64,000 nt of DNA from Candidatus Phyllobacterium onerii (GTDB lineage: Bacteria > Pseudomonadota > Alphaproteobacteria > Rhizobiales > Rhizobiaceae), in NCBI RefSeq assembly GCF_028331445.1, contig NZ_JAQMHX010000018.1, forward strand, positions 1-64,000. Reading direction: 5' to 3'. Shown one piece after another: positions 34,974 to 43,363 of the stretch; position 1 is the stretch's first letter, and every line of letters starts with the position of its first letter. Both the position numbers and the translations under genes were made by a program. The notes under the pieces are model-generated. The model was not told the origin of the DNA. It searched no databases and saw nothing but the letters and a program-made list of their open reading frames with translations.

Positions 34974-36139
34974 AGACAGACGGTTCCTTTTTCCTTGGGT
35001 TTCCGCGGCCCCGCGGGCGGGCAGGGGTGCGCAACGACCTGCTCGTTCTCGGTATTAACGGCCTTGTTGCGCGCACCGCGGCCCGCATATCGGCGGGACT
35101 TCCAGGCAGCAAGCTGGTGGCGAGTCCCTATGGGCGCGGTCAGCTCGGACCGGACAAGGACATGCACACAGCGCAACTCGTCGGTCTGGGCTCGCATCCC
35201 AATGTCGGCGCGACCCTTTTGGTCGCCGCAGACCGACCCACAGCCGAAGATATCGCGCGGGCAATCGCGGAACGTTCGGCAAAACCCGTCGAAATCGTTG
35301 CATGGGATGATGTCGCAGAAGATGCATTGGCGCTGACCGATCGCGGTATTCGCGCCGGAGGATTGCTGACGCGAAAGCTCTCCGCGGAACGCCGGGTTGA
35401 GGTGCCGGTTAGCGACCTTTTCATCGGAGTGGAGTGCGGTCACTCCGATGCAACATCCGGCCTTTTCAGCAATCCGCTTGCAGGCGCCGTGGCCGATCGT
35501 CTCATTGCTCTTGGCGGCACGTCGGTCATTGGCGAGACCCTGGAATGGTTGGGTGCCGAGCATGTGCTTGCGACGCGAGCGGCCAATTCCGCTATCAGCC
35601 GGGCTATAATCGCGGCGGTCGAAAATCGGGAGAAATCGGTCTCCGCCCTTGGCGTAGACCTTCTTTACAACAATCCCGGTTATGAAAACGTGCGCGGTGG
35701 CCTGTCCACGATTGAAGAGAAAAGCCTCGGCGCCATAGCCAAAGCGGGTTCAACCCCTATCAAGTCGGTACTCCAGTTCGCCGAGCCCCCTGCCATGCCC
35801 GGCCAGCACGTTATGGACGGGCCTGGTTTCTCGCCGGAATCGATGACCGGTTTTGCTGCGGCGGGCACGCAGTTGACGCTTTTTACCACTGGTGAGGGGA
35901 ACAGCTTCTGCAGCCTGCTGGCACCGACGATCAAAATCAGTGCGCATCCACATGCGCCGCAAAGGATGGAACAGATCGATTTTGATGCAAGTGCACTTTG
36001 GCGCGCTGAAGCGTGGCTGCCGGATATGGCGGAACGTCTGCTGGAACGGTTGATCGAAGTGGCGTCGGGCCTTGCCACATGGGGTGAGATCTACGGCGAG
36101 GGCAACGAATCCTTCTCGCGGTTCGGAGGATCCTTCTGA
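34970..36139 (+). CDS. UxaA-family lyase/dehydratase, large (C-terminal) subunit
   Basis: This 389-aa protein matches the C-terminal domain of altronate/galactarate dehydratases and the SuyB subunit of sulfolactate sulfo-lyase. The N-terminus GFPRPRGRAGVRNDLLVLGI and the central block IGVECGHSDATSGLFSNPLAG are clear. Two cysteines that many altronate dehydratases have are replaced: the usual GC after the HP/NV loop is GRGQLG, and the GCE motif is AADRP. It is translated with the small SAF-domain subunit that follows (stop and start share one base). Loss of water or sulfite from a sugar-acid-like substrate is the inferred reaction. Confidence 0.85.
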   Translation: MKTDGSFFLGFPRPRGRAGVRNDLLVLGINGLVARTAARISAGLPGSKLVASPYGRGQLGPDKDMHTAQLVGLGSHPNVGATLLVAADRPTAEDIARAIAERSAKPVEIVAWDDVAEDALALTDRGIRAGGLLTRKLSAERRVEVPVSDLFIGVECGHSDATSGLFSNPLAGAVADRLIALGGTSVIGETLEWLGAEHVLATRAANSAISRAIIAAVENREKSVSALGVDLLYNNPGYENVRGGLSTIEEKSLGAIAKAGSTPIKSVLQFAEPPAMPGQHVMDGPGFSPESMTGFAAAGTQLTLFTTGEGNSFCSLLAPTIKISAHPHAPQRMEQIDFDASALWRAEAWLPDMAERLLERLIEVASGLATWGEIYGEGNESFSRFGGSF

Positions 36140-36438
36140 TGTCCGCACAAGAAAAATTCTCCACCGCGTGGAACGCGGTCGTCATCGATAATCAAGACAA
36201 CATCGCGGTCGCGCTCGATGAACTCAGCGGCAACGCGCGGGTTAAACGGGGAGATGAGGAATTCTCTGTGGAGCTGCACGAAAACATCCCGTCCGGTCAC
36301 AAACTGGCAATTCGCTCGATAGCAAAAGGTCAGCCAGTATTAAAGTACGGGCAGCAAATTGGTACTGCTGTTAGCGACATCGCGGTCGGCACGCACGTGC
36401 ATGTTCACAATTTGAAAAGTGGCAGAGCGAGCCTGTAG
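36139..36438 (+). CDS. UxaA-family lyase, small SAF-domain subunit
   Basis: This 99-aa SAF domain corresponds to the N-terminal domain of altronate dehydratase or the SuyA subunit. It shows VVIDNQDNIAVALDEL, the conserved ENIPSGHKLAIRSIAKGQPV and KYGQQIGTAVSDIAVGTHVH, then VHNL. It begins one base from the large-subunit stop. Separate small and large subunits are typical of SuyAB and of some two-part sugar-acid dehydratases. Confidence 0.9.
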   Translation: MSAQEKFSTAWNAVVIDNQDNIAVALDELSGNARVKRGDEEFSVELHENIPSGHKLAIRSIAKGQPVLKYGQQIGTAVSDIAVGTHVHVHNLKSGRASL

Positions 36439-36534
36439 ATCCGAGTGCGCACGAATCGATTTTCGTCCAGGTCTTTACGGTTTTGCAAGCCTAAGTGGTG
36501 CTGACCTGAAAAATCATCGGAATACTAACGAGCA

Positions 36535-37026
36535 TCAATAGTGGGGGAAGTGGACGCGCATGGCTTTTTCCTCCCGACTAATTCGAACCAAAAGCGGGAC
36601 CAGATAGAGAGTCATGCCTACGACGAGTGTCCAAAACGCATGTAGCGCGACTGCAAAACCGATCAGCTCCGGAAGGATGTTCAGGTAATAATTCGGATGC
36701 CTGACCAAACGAAACAGCAGGGACGTAACCAGGACGTGGTTTCGAGCGATGATGAGTTTGACTGTCCATAGTGGAACAAGGCTCACAATCACAACTATCA
36801 GGAATATTGCACCAACAAGATAGATGGCCAGTCCGAGCAAAGTGATTTGGTCTATACTGTAGTCAGAGAACGCGTATTCGGTGATCGCACACAGATAAAC
36901 GCAACATGCGCGACAGCCAGAATGTTTGAGTTGGCCTTGCCAATTTCTGTGCCTCCGGTAGCTTTCAATTTCCGCTCGTTGCTAATCAGCCTATTTTTGG
37001 CATTTTCAAAGAGAGTTATTGGTGCA
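36535..37026 (-). pseudogene. Isoprenylcysteine carboxyl methyltransferase-like gene, frameshifted and 5' truncated
   Basis: The C-terminal frame (36840 to 36535) has the family core SLLFRLVRHPNYYLNILPEL and ends REEKAMRVHF. Its upstream continuation EYAFSDYSIDQITLLG has no start codon. The earlier part (ENAKNRLISNERKLKATGGT, ANSNILAVAHVAFIC) is in another frame. The two join at a CACACA run (36888-36893), where two extra bases explain the shift. The N-terminal helix is missing: the frame begins right after the stop of the C26 hydrolase gene. Intact relatives are membrane methyltransferases of about 170 aa. Confidence 0.7.
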
Positions 37027-37028
37027 GA

Positions 37029-37757
37029 TCAAGAGGCAGCAGCCTTTACAAAAGCCCGCAAGATCATCCTATCAAATTCATTATCTAGATATTCCGGATG
37101 CCATTGCACACCGAGGCAAAATCTTGCCGGCACATATTCAATTCCCTCAATTACGCCGTCAGGTGCGACTGCGTTTATTCGGCAGTTTGTACCAACAGAT
37201 TTGACTGACTGGTGGTGAGAACTATTCGCCCGTGTCGTCGCAGTCCCGACCAATTGCGCGAGCAGAGTTCCCTCGCAGACAATGATATCGTGGTTCGCTC
37301 GAACTCGTCCGCCGCCATTTTCGGTGTCTACAGTCGAGCTATGCTGCAGGGCGTCTTTAATTTCATCGGGAATGTGTTGCACCAAAGTTCCGCCTGTTAT
37401 CACTGCCAGTAATTGCTCGCCACCGCATATGCCGAGAAGGGGGATATCACGTTCAAGGGCGCCCGCAATTAGTGCCGCCTCAAATTCGGTTCTGGCAGGT
37501 TTCAGGCGAATGGCGTCACTTCTGATTTCTTCATTGAACATGTTTGGCGGTACGTCAAACGCACCACCCGTCACAACGATGCCATGGCAGAGATTCAGGT
37601 AAGCCGCCACGTGATCAGTGAGGTGAGGCAAAGCAAGGGGAACAGCGCCGTATGCTGCGAGACTGGACATGTAATTCTGACGTAGCGCGTACCAGGGATA
37701 ATCGGAGTAACCGCCACCATACTCGCTATCCAATGTTACGCCGATGACTGGTTTCAT
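37029..37757 (-). CDS. Gamma-glutamyl hydrolase, peptidase C26 / PuuD-like
   Basis: This 242-aa class I glutamine amidotransferase-fold hydrolase has nucleophile C111 in PLLGICGGEQLLAV and the His/Glu pair in GVQWHPEYLD. The relatives are gamma-glutamyl-GABA hydrolase PuuD and other enzymes that cut gamma-glutamyl amide bonds. It is the last intact gene of the peptide operon. Because its partners are a D-aminopeptidase and a peptide importer, removal of gamma-linked glutamate from an imported peptide is a reasonable inference. Confidence 0.88.
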   Translation of the reverse strand: MKPVIGVTLDSEYGGGYSDYPWYALRQNYMSSLAAYGAVPLALPHLTDHVAAYLNLCHGIVVTGGAFDVPPNMFNEEIRSDAIRLKPARTEFEAALIAGALERDIPLLGICGGEQLLAVITGGTLVQHIPDEIKDALQHSSTVDTENGGGRVRANHDIIVCEGTLLAQLVGTATTRANSSHHQSVKSVGTNCRINAVAPDGVIEGIEYVPARFCLGVQWHPEYLDNEFDRMILRAFVKAAAS

Positions 37758-37769
37758 TCTCGGCTCACC

Positions 37770-38567
37770 TCACATAATGAACCGGACGGCTCGTTGTATT
37801 TCAAAGAAATTATCAGCTTGAAAGCGTAATGTGCGTGGCGCGGGATGTTCGATTCCAGGATACCAGCTGGCGCGATATGCTTCCACCGGATTGGTAAACT
37901 CGACGATGAGTTCAAAGCGCTCGGCCAGCTTTGGCAAGCAAGCGGATAGATTGCCAGCGAGAGCAGCTTCAACGCCTTGGCGTATCGCTTTGACGGATCC
38001 TTTTGGTGACAGGGAAGAGGTTGCCGGACCAAATCCCTCGCTTGTAGCAACAGTGCTTATTTGCGGGATCATATCACGTGCTTCCTGGCACATGCCTGCA
38101 TCGCCTGAAAGGAAGACGGAAGGCACGCCGTACCGTGCGGCGCACAATGCATTCAGCGTATATTCCGATGCAACTTCACCGTTGATCAGCAGCCTTGAGA
38201 TGGTTCCGGTCAGTGTGTGCGCCAGCGGATTGGAGTCGGTTCCAGCTTTGTTGTGATAGCCGGTATAAAGCGCAGCCGAAAAACTCGAATCTATCCCGAA
38301 CATCATAAGATCGGGGTGGCCACTCCATCCACGGATAATTCGCACATAGTCGGGCAACTCAGAAAGAATAAGATTTCGGGCGCTGGAATGCGCATCCTTT
38401 ACAACGATTTCGGTCGCACCCGCGGCCTTTGCTCCCTCGCATGCTGCGACTAGCTCATTCGTCATGTATTCTCGAAACTCAGCATATTCTTCGTGGGTTT
38501 TTCGGGCTTCATCCCAAGCTGTGATGCCAGCAGTTCCTTCGATATCAGCGCTGATGAATACTTTCAT
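37770..38567 (-). CDS. M55 D-aminopeptidase (DppA-like)
   Basis: This 265-aa zinc peptidase of family M55 has metal ligands D8 and E10 in SADIEGTAGI, H60 in VVKDAHSSARN, the His of TGYHNKAGT and the Glu region FLSGDAGMCQEA. M55 enzymes such as Bacillus DppA release D-amino acids, notably D-Ala, from peptides. It lies 12 bp upstream of the C26 hydrolase gene, and the two are surely co-transcribed. Confidence 0.92.
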   Translation of the reverse strand: MKVFISADIEGTAGITAWDEARKTHEEYAEFREYMTNELVAACEGAKAAGATEIVVKDAHSSARNLILSELPDYVRIIRGWSGHPDLMMFGIDSSFSAALYTGYHNKAGTDSNPLAHTLTGTISRLLINGEVASEYTLNALCAARYGVPSVFLSGDAGMCQEARDMIPQISTVATSEGFGPATSSLSPKGSVKAIRQGVEAALAGNLSACLPKLAERFELIVEFTNPVEAYRASWYPGIEHPAPRTLRFQADNFFEIQRAVRFIM

Positions 38568-38587
38568 GCTTCGGTCTTTCTCTGGTT

Positions 38588-39688
38588 TTACAGAAATTCT
38601 GCGATGGAGGATAAAAGCCGGTTAATTTGCTCGCTCGTATGTTCCGAAAACACTGCTAGCCGCAATGTCGGAACATCTGGAGCGTCGGAGTATCCGAAGG
38701 CCTTTGTGACTTTTACGATAATGTCGCGCTGTTCCAGTTGAGCGCGCAATTTGTGGAAATCGACGTCACCTTGTACAGTAACAATCGGGACGGGATTTTC
38801 AGCTACAGCAAAACCAAGCTTGCGAAGCCCGCACCGCATATGCGCAACATTTTCCACGAGCCTTTCACGCATGCCCGGATTGTTTTCGAGGACCTCCATC
38901 GCGGCAATAGCAGCAGCGGCACTACCAGGCGGTATTGGCGAGGCACCACGCATAATCATCGCATTTGCCATTATCTTCTTCGACAGTGCTTCATCGCCGG
39001 GAATGATGCCGCCCAATGCACCGAATGCCTTGCTCAAAGTTCCCGCAAGGAAATTACCGTCGTTTTCAAGCCCGAAATATTGAAGCGAACCTCGCCCGGT
39101 TGAGCCGATGGCTCCCATGCCATGTGAATCGTCGATCGCCAACAGCGATCCGTGGTATTTATCCAGATGGCGCCGATACTCTTGAAGTGGAGCAAGAGCA
39201 CCGGATGAAGGGAAAACACCGTCAGTCACCACAACGGGACGCTGTCCGGGTTTAACCTCACCGGCCAGCACTTCGGATAGATGGTCGGGATCAAGGTGTC
39301 GAAAGCTATGGACGGGTTTACCCAGCGTCGGTGTCGCATCTTTTCCACTGTAATGAATTGCAGCATCGATGATGACTATATCGAAGTCATCGCGGAGCCC
39401 TTGAAGCATAGCCATAGGGCTCGAATAACCGGAGATGAGACTGACGACCTGTTCAACATTGAACCAGTTGCGCAATTTTTCCTGTAGTTCGGAATAGACC
39501 TCAACATGCGCCAGAGTCCCCGGACCCATGCCGTACCGACGTGTCGCCGCACAGGCAGCCTCGATCACTTTAGGATGGCCGTGGAGGCAGAAATAGCTTG
39601 TCCCACAAAAATAATCAACGTCACGGCCATTGATGCGCATACGCGCACCAAGCGGTGATTCCATCCTGATCGGATTTTCTACCATCAT
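38588..39688 (-). CDS. Alpha-oxoamine synthase-family PLP enzyme
   Basis: This 366-aa class II aminotransferase-fold enzyme of the AONS/KBL/serine palmitoyltransferase family joins an acyl-CoA to an amino acid, or cleaves a 2-amino-3-keto acid. It has the PLP-stacking region SGYSSPMAML, the Asp/His motif AIDDSHGMGAIGSTGRG and the Schiff-base Lys220 in AGTLSKAFGALGG. No biotin or threonine genes are near. Its place in a peptide-catabolism operon suggests it acts on an amino acid released by the peptidases. The start is 9 bp after the S12 peptidase stop. Confidence 0.87.
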   Translation of the reverse strand: MMVENPIRMESPLGARMRINGRDVDYFCGTSYFCLHGHPKVIEAACAATRRYGMGPGTLAHVEVYSELQEKLRNWFNVEQVVSLISGYSSPMAMLQGLRDDFDIVIIDAAIHYSGKDATPTLGKPVHSFRHLDPDHLSEVLAGEVKPGQRPVVVTDGVFPSSGALAPLQEYRRHLDKYHGSLLAIDDSHGMGAIGSTGRGSLQYFGLENDGNFLAGTLSKAFGALGGIIPGDEALSKKIMANAMIMRGASPIPPGSAAAAIAAMEVLENNPGMRERLVENVAHMRCGLRKLGFAVAENPVPIVTVQGDVDFHKLRAQLEQRDIIVKVTKAFGYSDAPDVPTLRLAVFSEHTSEQINRLLSSIAEFL

Positions 39689-39696
39689 TGTTCCGG

Positions 39697-41373
39697 CTAG
39701 CTTGCCGCCTCAATGTGCGGCTGGCGACGTTCGAGAAACATCGGTCCGACCCGGATGCCACGGCGTCCTCGCTCGTCGACGGCATCGAGTTCAAGTATTT
39801 CTTCTTCGTACAAGAGGCCGCGCATTCGAAAACGTTTGCCGTCTACCGGTTCGCATTTATGCGTGCAAAAGTATTCTATTAGACACTTCAGCTCACCATG
39901 ACTGTAAGTAAGATAGGTAACATTGAAATCAGGCCCGTATTCGCCCAGATAAGGCGCGAGTTCCGGCGGGATTTTTTCGGTCGGCGGTGTTTCGATACGA
40001 GACCAGTCTGCATCTTTCCATACAAGCTTCCCGGGTTTGGGAAATGACAGGTTCATATGGGGGTAATCCGCGCCACGCCCATAAATACGCCCATCGACAA
40101 CGAAGTCTGATCCGGCAACCGGCCTGATTTGAAGCGGCACACCTTCTCCCATAAGAAACAAACGGTTGCCCTTGGCTTTGACTTCCACGACCTCGCCACT
40201 CAGTTCATGGCGGTAGTTTCCCGGCAGACTGGCAAGCTGATCTTCCGTGATGGGCGGTGCCGACTGTTCCCGTTCCAAAGCCGGCCCCATCCGCCGCGAA
40301 GCGAGGGCGATGCGAAGCCCGTCTGTTCCAAGCCGCGATGCTATCTGATTGGTAAAGTCGAGGGTTGAGAATATGAGCACGCCGACCCCTGCCGATGGCA
40401 GAAGTATCATTTGAGACGCATAGCCATAGACTGCTCCGCCATGCCCTACAGATGTCCAGCCATCGACATCGCCAATGCCGAAGCACAGACCATATCCGTC
40501 CAAAGCCTTGTCGTGGCCGGCAGGACGTTTTCCAATAGGCGTCCACATCTCGCGAAGCGAAGCTGGTGTGATGATTGACCTTCCATCGGGAAGGAAGCCA
40601 CCGCACAGCAGGCAACGCGCATACTTGGCCATATCAGCGGTGGTCGAGAAAATATTGCCCGCCGGTGACCCGCCGAGATTGAAAACCGGAGCAGGGCTGT
40701 CACCCTCCAGCGTCCACATATAGGCATGCGCAAGACGCTCACGCACACCTTGCCCCATTCCGGCTGACGTATCGGTCATCTCCAGCGGAGCAAGCACATT
40801 CTCTGTGATATATTCGGAATAGGTCTTGCGCGTAACCTTCTCGATCACCTGTCCGACCACGGCAATACCCGCGTTGGAGTAGTGCATTATTCCTGCGCTT
40901 GGATCTTGCTTAAGCGTTGAGGTTGCAAGTTCGGCGACGGTTTCAGCCAAGGGCGGGCGGTTAGCGTCGAGGTAGTGGCCGCTCTTGGGCTCGCGTACCA
41001 TTCCTGCAGTATGACTCATCAGTTTCCGCAGGCTTATCTGCGATCCGTATGGACCACTCTCGCGGCCGATAAAAGGATTGAGGGGTTGAAATCCCGAGAG
41101 GTATTCAGACACATCGACGTCGAGATCCAGCACGCCTTTTTCCACCAATTGCATTATGGCAAGAGACGTGAACGTCTTGGTGATCGAACCTATGCGGAAA
41201 CACGTGTCTTGCCGCATCTCGAAAGCGCCGTCATGACGCTGGATATGACCTTCAGCCAGCAACCCATCCTGATCTACAAGGGCGTAGGAGATCGAGGGGA
41301 TTTGTTTATCCTCGACCTCGTGGCGAATAAAATCCTCGAACAGGGAAATATCGCCAGTTGAAAGTGACTTCAT
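39697..41373 (-). CDS. S12-type serine hydrolase (class C beta-lactamase/D-aminopeptidase fold)
   Basis: This 558-aa serine hydrolase has S63-I-T-K66 (CFRIGSITKTFTSL) as nucleophile and base, a YSN motif (IMHYSNAGIAVVG) and a third motif around SVGHGGAVYG. About 200 C-terminal residues form extra beta-rich domains, as in D-aminopeptidase DAP and large esterase-type members. No signal peptide is seen, so it probably acts in the cytoplasm on imported peptides. The start at 41373 has GGAGG 6 bases upstream. Confidence 0.88.
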   Translation of the reverse strand: MKSLSTGDISLFEDFIRHEVEDKQIPSISYALVDQDGLLAEGHIQRHDGAFEMRQDTCFRIGSITKTFTSLAIMQLVEKGVLDLDVDVSEYLSGFQPLNPFIGRESGPYGSQISLRKLMSHTAGMVREPKSGHYLDANRPPLAETVAELATSTLKQDPSAGIMHYSNAGIAVVGQVIEKVTRKTYSEYITENVLAPLEMTDTSAGMGQGVRERLAHAYMWTLEGDSPAPVFNLGGSPAGNIFSTTADMAKYARCLLCGGFLPDGRSIITPASLREMWTPIGKRPAGHDKALDGYGLCFGIGDVDGWTSVGHGGAVYGYASQMILLPSAGVGVLIFSTLDFTNQIASRLGTDGLRIALASRRMGPALEREQSAPPITEDQLASLPGNYRHELSGEVVEVKAKGNRLFLMGEGVPLQIRPVAGSDFVVDGRIYGRGADYPHMNLSFPKPGKLVWKDADWSRIETPPTEKIPPELAPYLGEYGPDFNVTYLTYSHGELKCLIEYFCTHKCEPVDGKRFRMRGLLYEEEILELDAVDERGRRGIRVGPMFLERRQPHIEAAS

Positions 41374-41390
41374 TGATTGCCTCCTTGTGA

Positions 41391-42263
41391 TCAATGGGAG
41401 TGACGCGGGTCGAGAATGTCTCGCAGGGCGTCACCTACTAAATTCCACGACAGAACGAACAGGAAAATTGCAGCGCCCGGAAACGCCAGCGTGTACCAGT
41501 ACTGGAAGGGATTGCCGGGCTGACCGATGATCCAATTGCGCGAATAGGAAATAAACTGTCCCCAATCGGCGTAACCTTCTTCCGTGCCGACACCAAGAAA
41601 GCTGAGCGCTGAAGCTGACAACACCATGGAGCCAGTTGCCATCGTGGCGAGAACCATAACCGGAAAGAATGCGTTGGGGAGTATGTGCAACAGGATTAGT
41701 CGCAGGTCGCTCGCACCGTAGCTGCGAGCGGCATGAATATAGTCCATTTCGCGTATCCGAAGGATTTCGCTTCGGATAATCCGCGCATAGCCCATCCAGC
41801 CGAATGTCGTGAGCGCAATTGTGACGGGGATAATGCCTTTGCCCAGTAGCGCGGTCAAAACCATAGCAGCGATCAGAAATGGCACTGCCATAAACACATC
41901 GACAATACGCATCAGAATTTCATCAAGCACACCGCCGTAATAAGCAGCGATGGCACCTACCGTTGCGCCGATGAGAACAGAGATCGAGACAACCCCGAGT
42001 CCGATCTTAAATGCTGTTCGGGTTCCCCAGACAACAGCGTAGTAAATGTCGTACTGACCCTCTGTCGTGCCGAATATTGCCTCAGGTGAAGGTGGTTGAG
42101 GCGTAGCCAGAAAGCCTGCGCGCGGCGTGTCATAGGGCGTCATCTGAAACTCCTGCGTGGGAGCAATGACAGGGGCAAAAATGGCGATGAGTGCGAAGGC
42201 GATCAGTAGCAAAACACCGATCAGCGAGATCGGATTTCGTGCAAGGTAACGAAGTGCTTTCAT
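41391..42263 (-). CDS. Peptide ABC transporter permease, DppC-like
   Basis: This 290-aa DppC/OppC permease has an N-terminal helix (ISLIGVLLLIAFALIAIFAP), further membrane helices and the EAA loop (YIHAARSYGASDLRLILLHI, then LPNAFFPVMVLAT). It starts inside the stop of the DppB-like gene (ATGA) and forms the second membrane subunit of the importer. Confidence 0.93.
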   Translation of the reverse strand: MKALRYLARNPISLIGVLLLIAFALIAIFAPVIAPTQEFQMTPYDTPRAGFLATPQPPSPEAIFGTTEGQYDIYYAVVWGTRTAFKIGLGVVSISVLIGATVGAIAAYYGGVLDEILMRIVDVFMAVPFLIAAMVLTALLGKGIIPVTIALTTFGWMGYARIIRSEILRIREMDYIHAARSYGASDLRLILLHILPNAFFPVMVLATMATGSMVLSASALSFLGVGTEEGYADWGQFISYSRNWIIGQPGNPFQYWYTLAFPGAAIFLFVLSWNLVGDALRDILDPRHSH

Positions 42264-43297
42264 CGCGTCTTCACCCTTGGATCGAGGAGAGGATAGATCA
42301 GATCGACAACCAGGTTGAGAACGACGAGCACCACCGCGAAGTACAACCCGAATCCAAGAATTGCCGGGAAATCGAGATTGGCAGCCGACTTGGCGGCAAA
42401 CTGGCCAAGGCCCGAATAATCGAAAATGGTCTCAGTGATAACGACCCCGCCCATCATGTAGGCAAGTTCCATGCCTGCAATTGTGACCACTGGCAGGAGT
42501 GCGTTACGCCGGGCGTGTTTAAGCTCGACAACTCTTCGGCGCAGGCCCTTGGCGCGCGCAGTTCGCACATAGTCCTGACGCAGTGTCTCGAGCATTGAAG
42601 TACGCATCACGCGCGTCATGTTCGCAAGGTTTACATAGATGAGCGTAATGACCGGAGCTGCAAGATGGCGCAACGAATCGAAGAATACCGGCAAGTTCCC
42701 GTTCAACAATGAGTCGATCGTATTGGCACCGGTGTACCGTACAAAATCCCGCGAAGTAACAACGGCCTGCGCCCACTGGCTCAAGCGTCCTGGTGGAAAC
42801 CAATCCAGTACCGAATAAAAGATCAGAAGCATCAGCAGCCCGAACACGTAAACGGGGAACGACCAGCCGAAAATCGTGAAGAACCGGATCAGGTGATCTT
42901 GCCAGCGATTGAGATAGATGCCAGCGCGTGATCCGAGATAAATCGCCAAAAGCAGACCCGGAACAAACGCGATAAATACAAGCTCCAGCGTTGCAGGAAG
43001 TAGTGACGTCAGTGCTGTCCCGACAGGTTGCCGCGCAGTTTCCGACCATCCCAGATTGCCGGTCAGAATGTTGCCTATCCAACGTCCATACTGCAGGTAA
43101 AAAGGATCGTTGAGCCCATATTGCTCGATGAGGCGGCGAATACTGTCTTGTCCGCCCTTCAGAAAGTCAGGCGACGGCGCATATGCTGCCAGGCGCTGTG
43201 TTGGTGTCAGAGACATTTGCAGTCCGAAAATCATCAGAGACAATGCAAACATGACGACAGGCAGCATCAGAAGGCGTCGAAAGGCATAGTTCAGCAC
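42260..43297 (-). CDS. Peptide ABC transporter permease, DppB-like
   Basis: This 345-aa DppB/OppB permease has the N-terminal helix LLMLPVVMFALSLMIFGLQM, the periplasmic loop PFYLQYGRWIGNILTGNLGW typical of DppB, and the EAA loop (VRTARAKGLRRRVVELKHAR, then RNALLPVVTIAGMEL). It lies 66 bp after the binding-protein gene. Confidence 0.93.
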   Translation of the reverse strand: MLNYAFRRLLMLPVVMFALSLMIFGLQMSLTPTQRLAAYAPSPDFLKGGQDSIRRLIEQYGLNDPFYLQYGRWIGNILTGNLGWSETARQPVGTALTSLLPATLELVFIAFVPGLLLAIYLGSRAGIYLNRWQDHLIRFFTIFGWSFPVYVFGLLMLLIFYSVLDWFPPGRLSQWAQAVVTSRDFVRYTGANTIDSLLNGNLPVFFDSLRHLAAPVITLIYVNLANMTRVMRTSMLETLRQDYVRTARAKGLRRRVVELKHARRNALLPVVTIAGMELAYMMGGVVITETIFDYSGLGQFAAKSAANLDFPAILGFGLYFAVVLVVLNLVVDLIYPLLDPRVKTR

Positions 43298-43363
43298 ATT
43301 GAATTCTCCCGTTGGGATGAACGAGCAAGCCGGAAAGTTCGACTTTCCGGCCTGCAGAACCTG

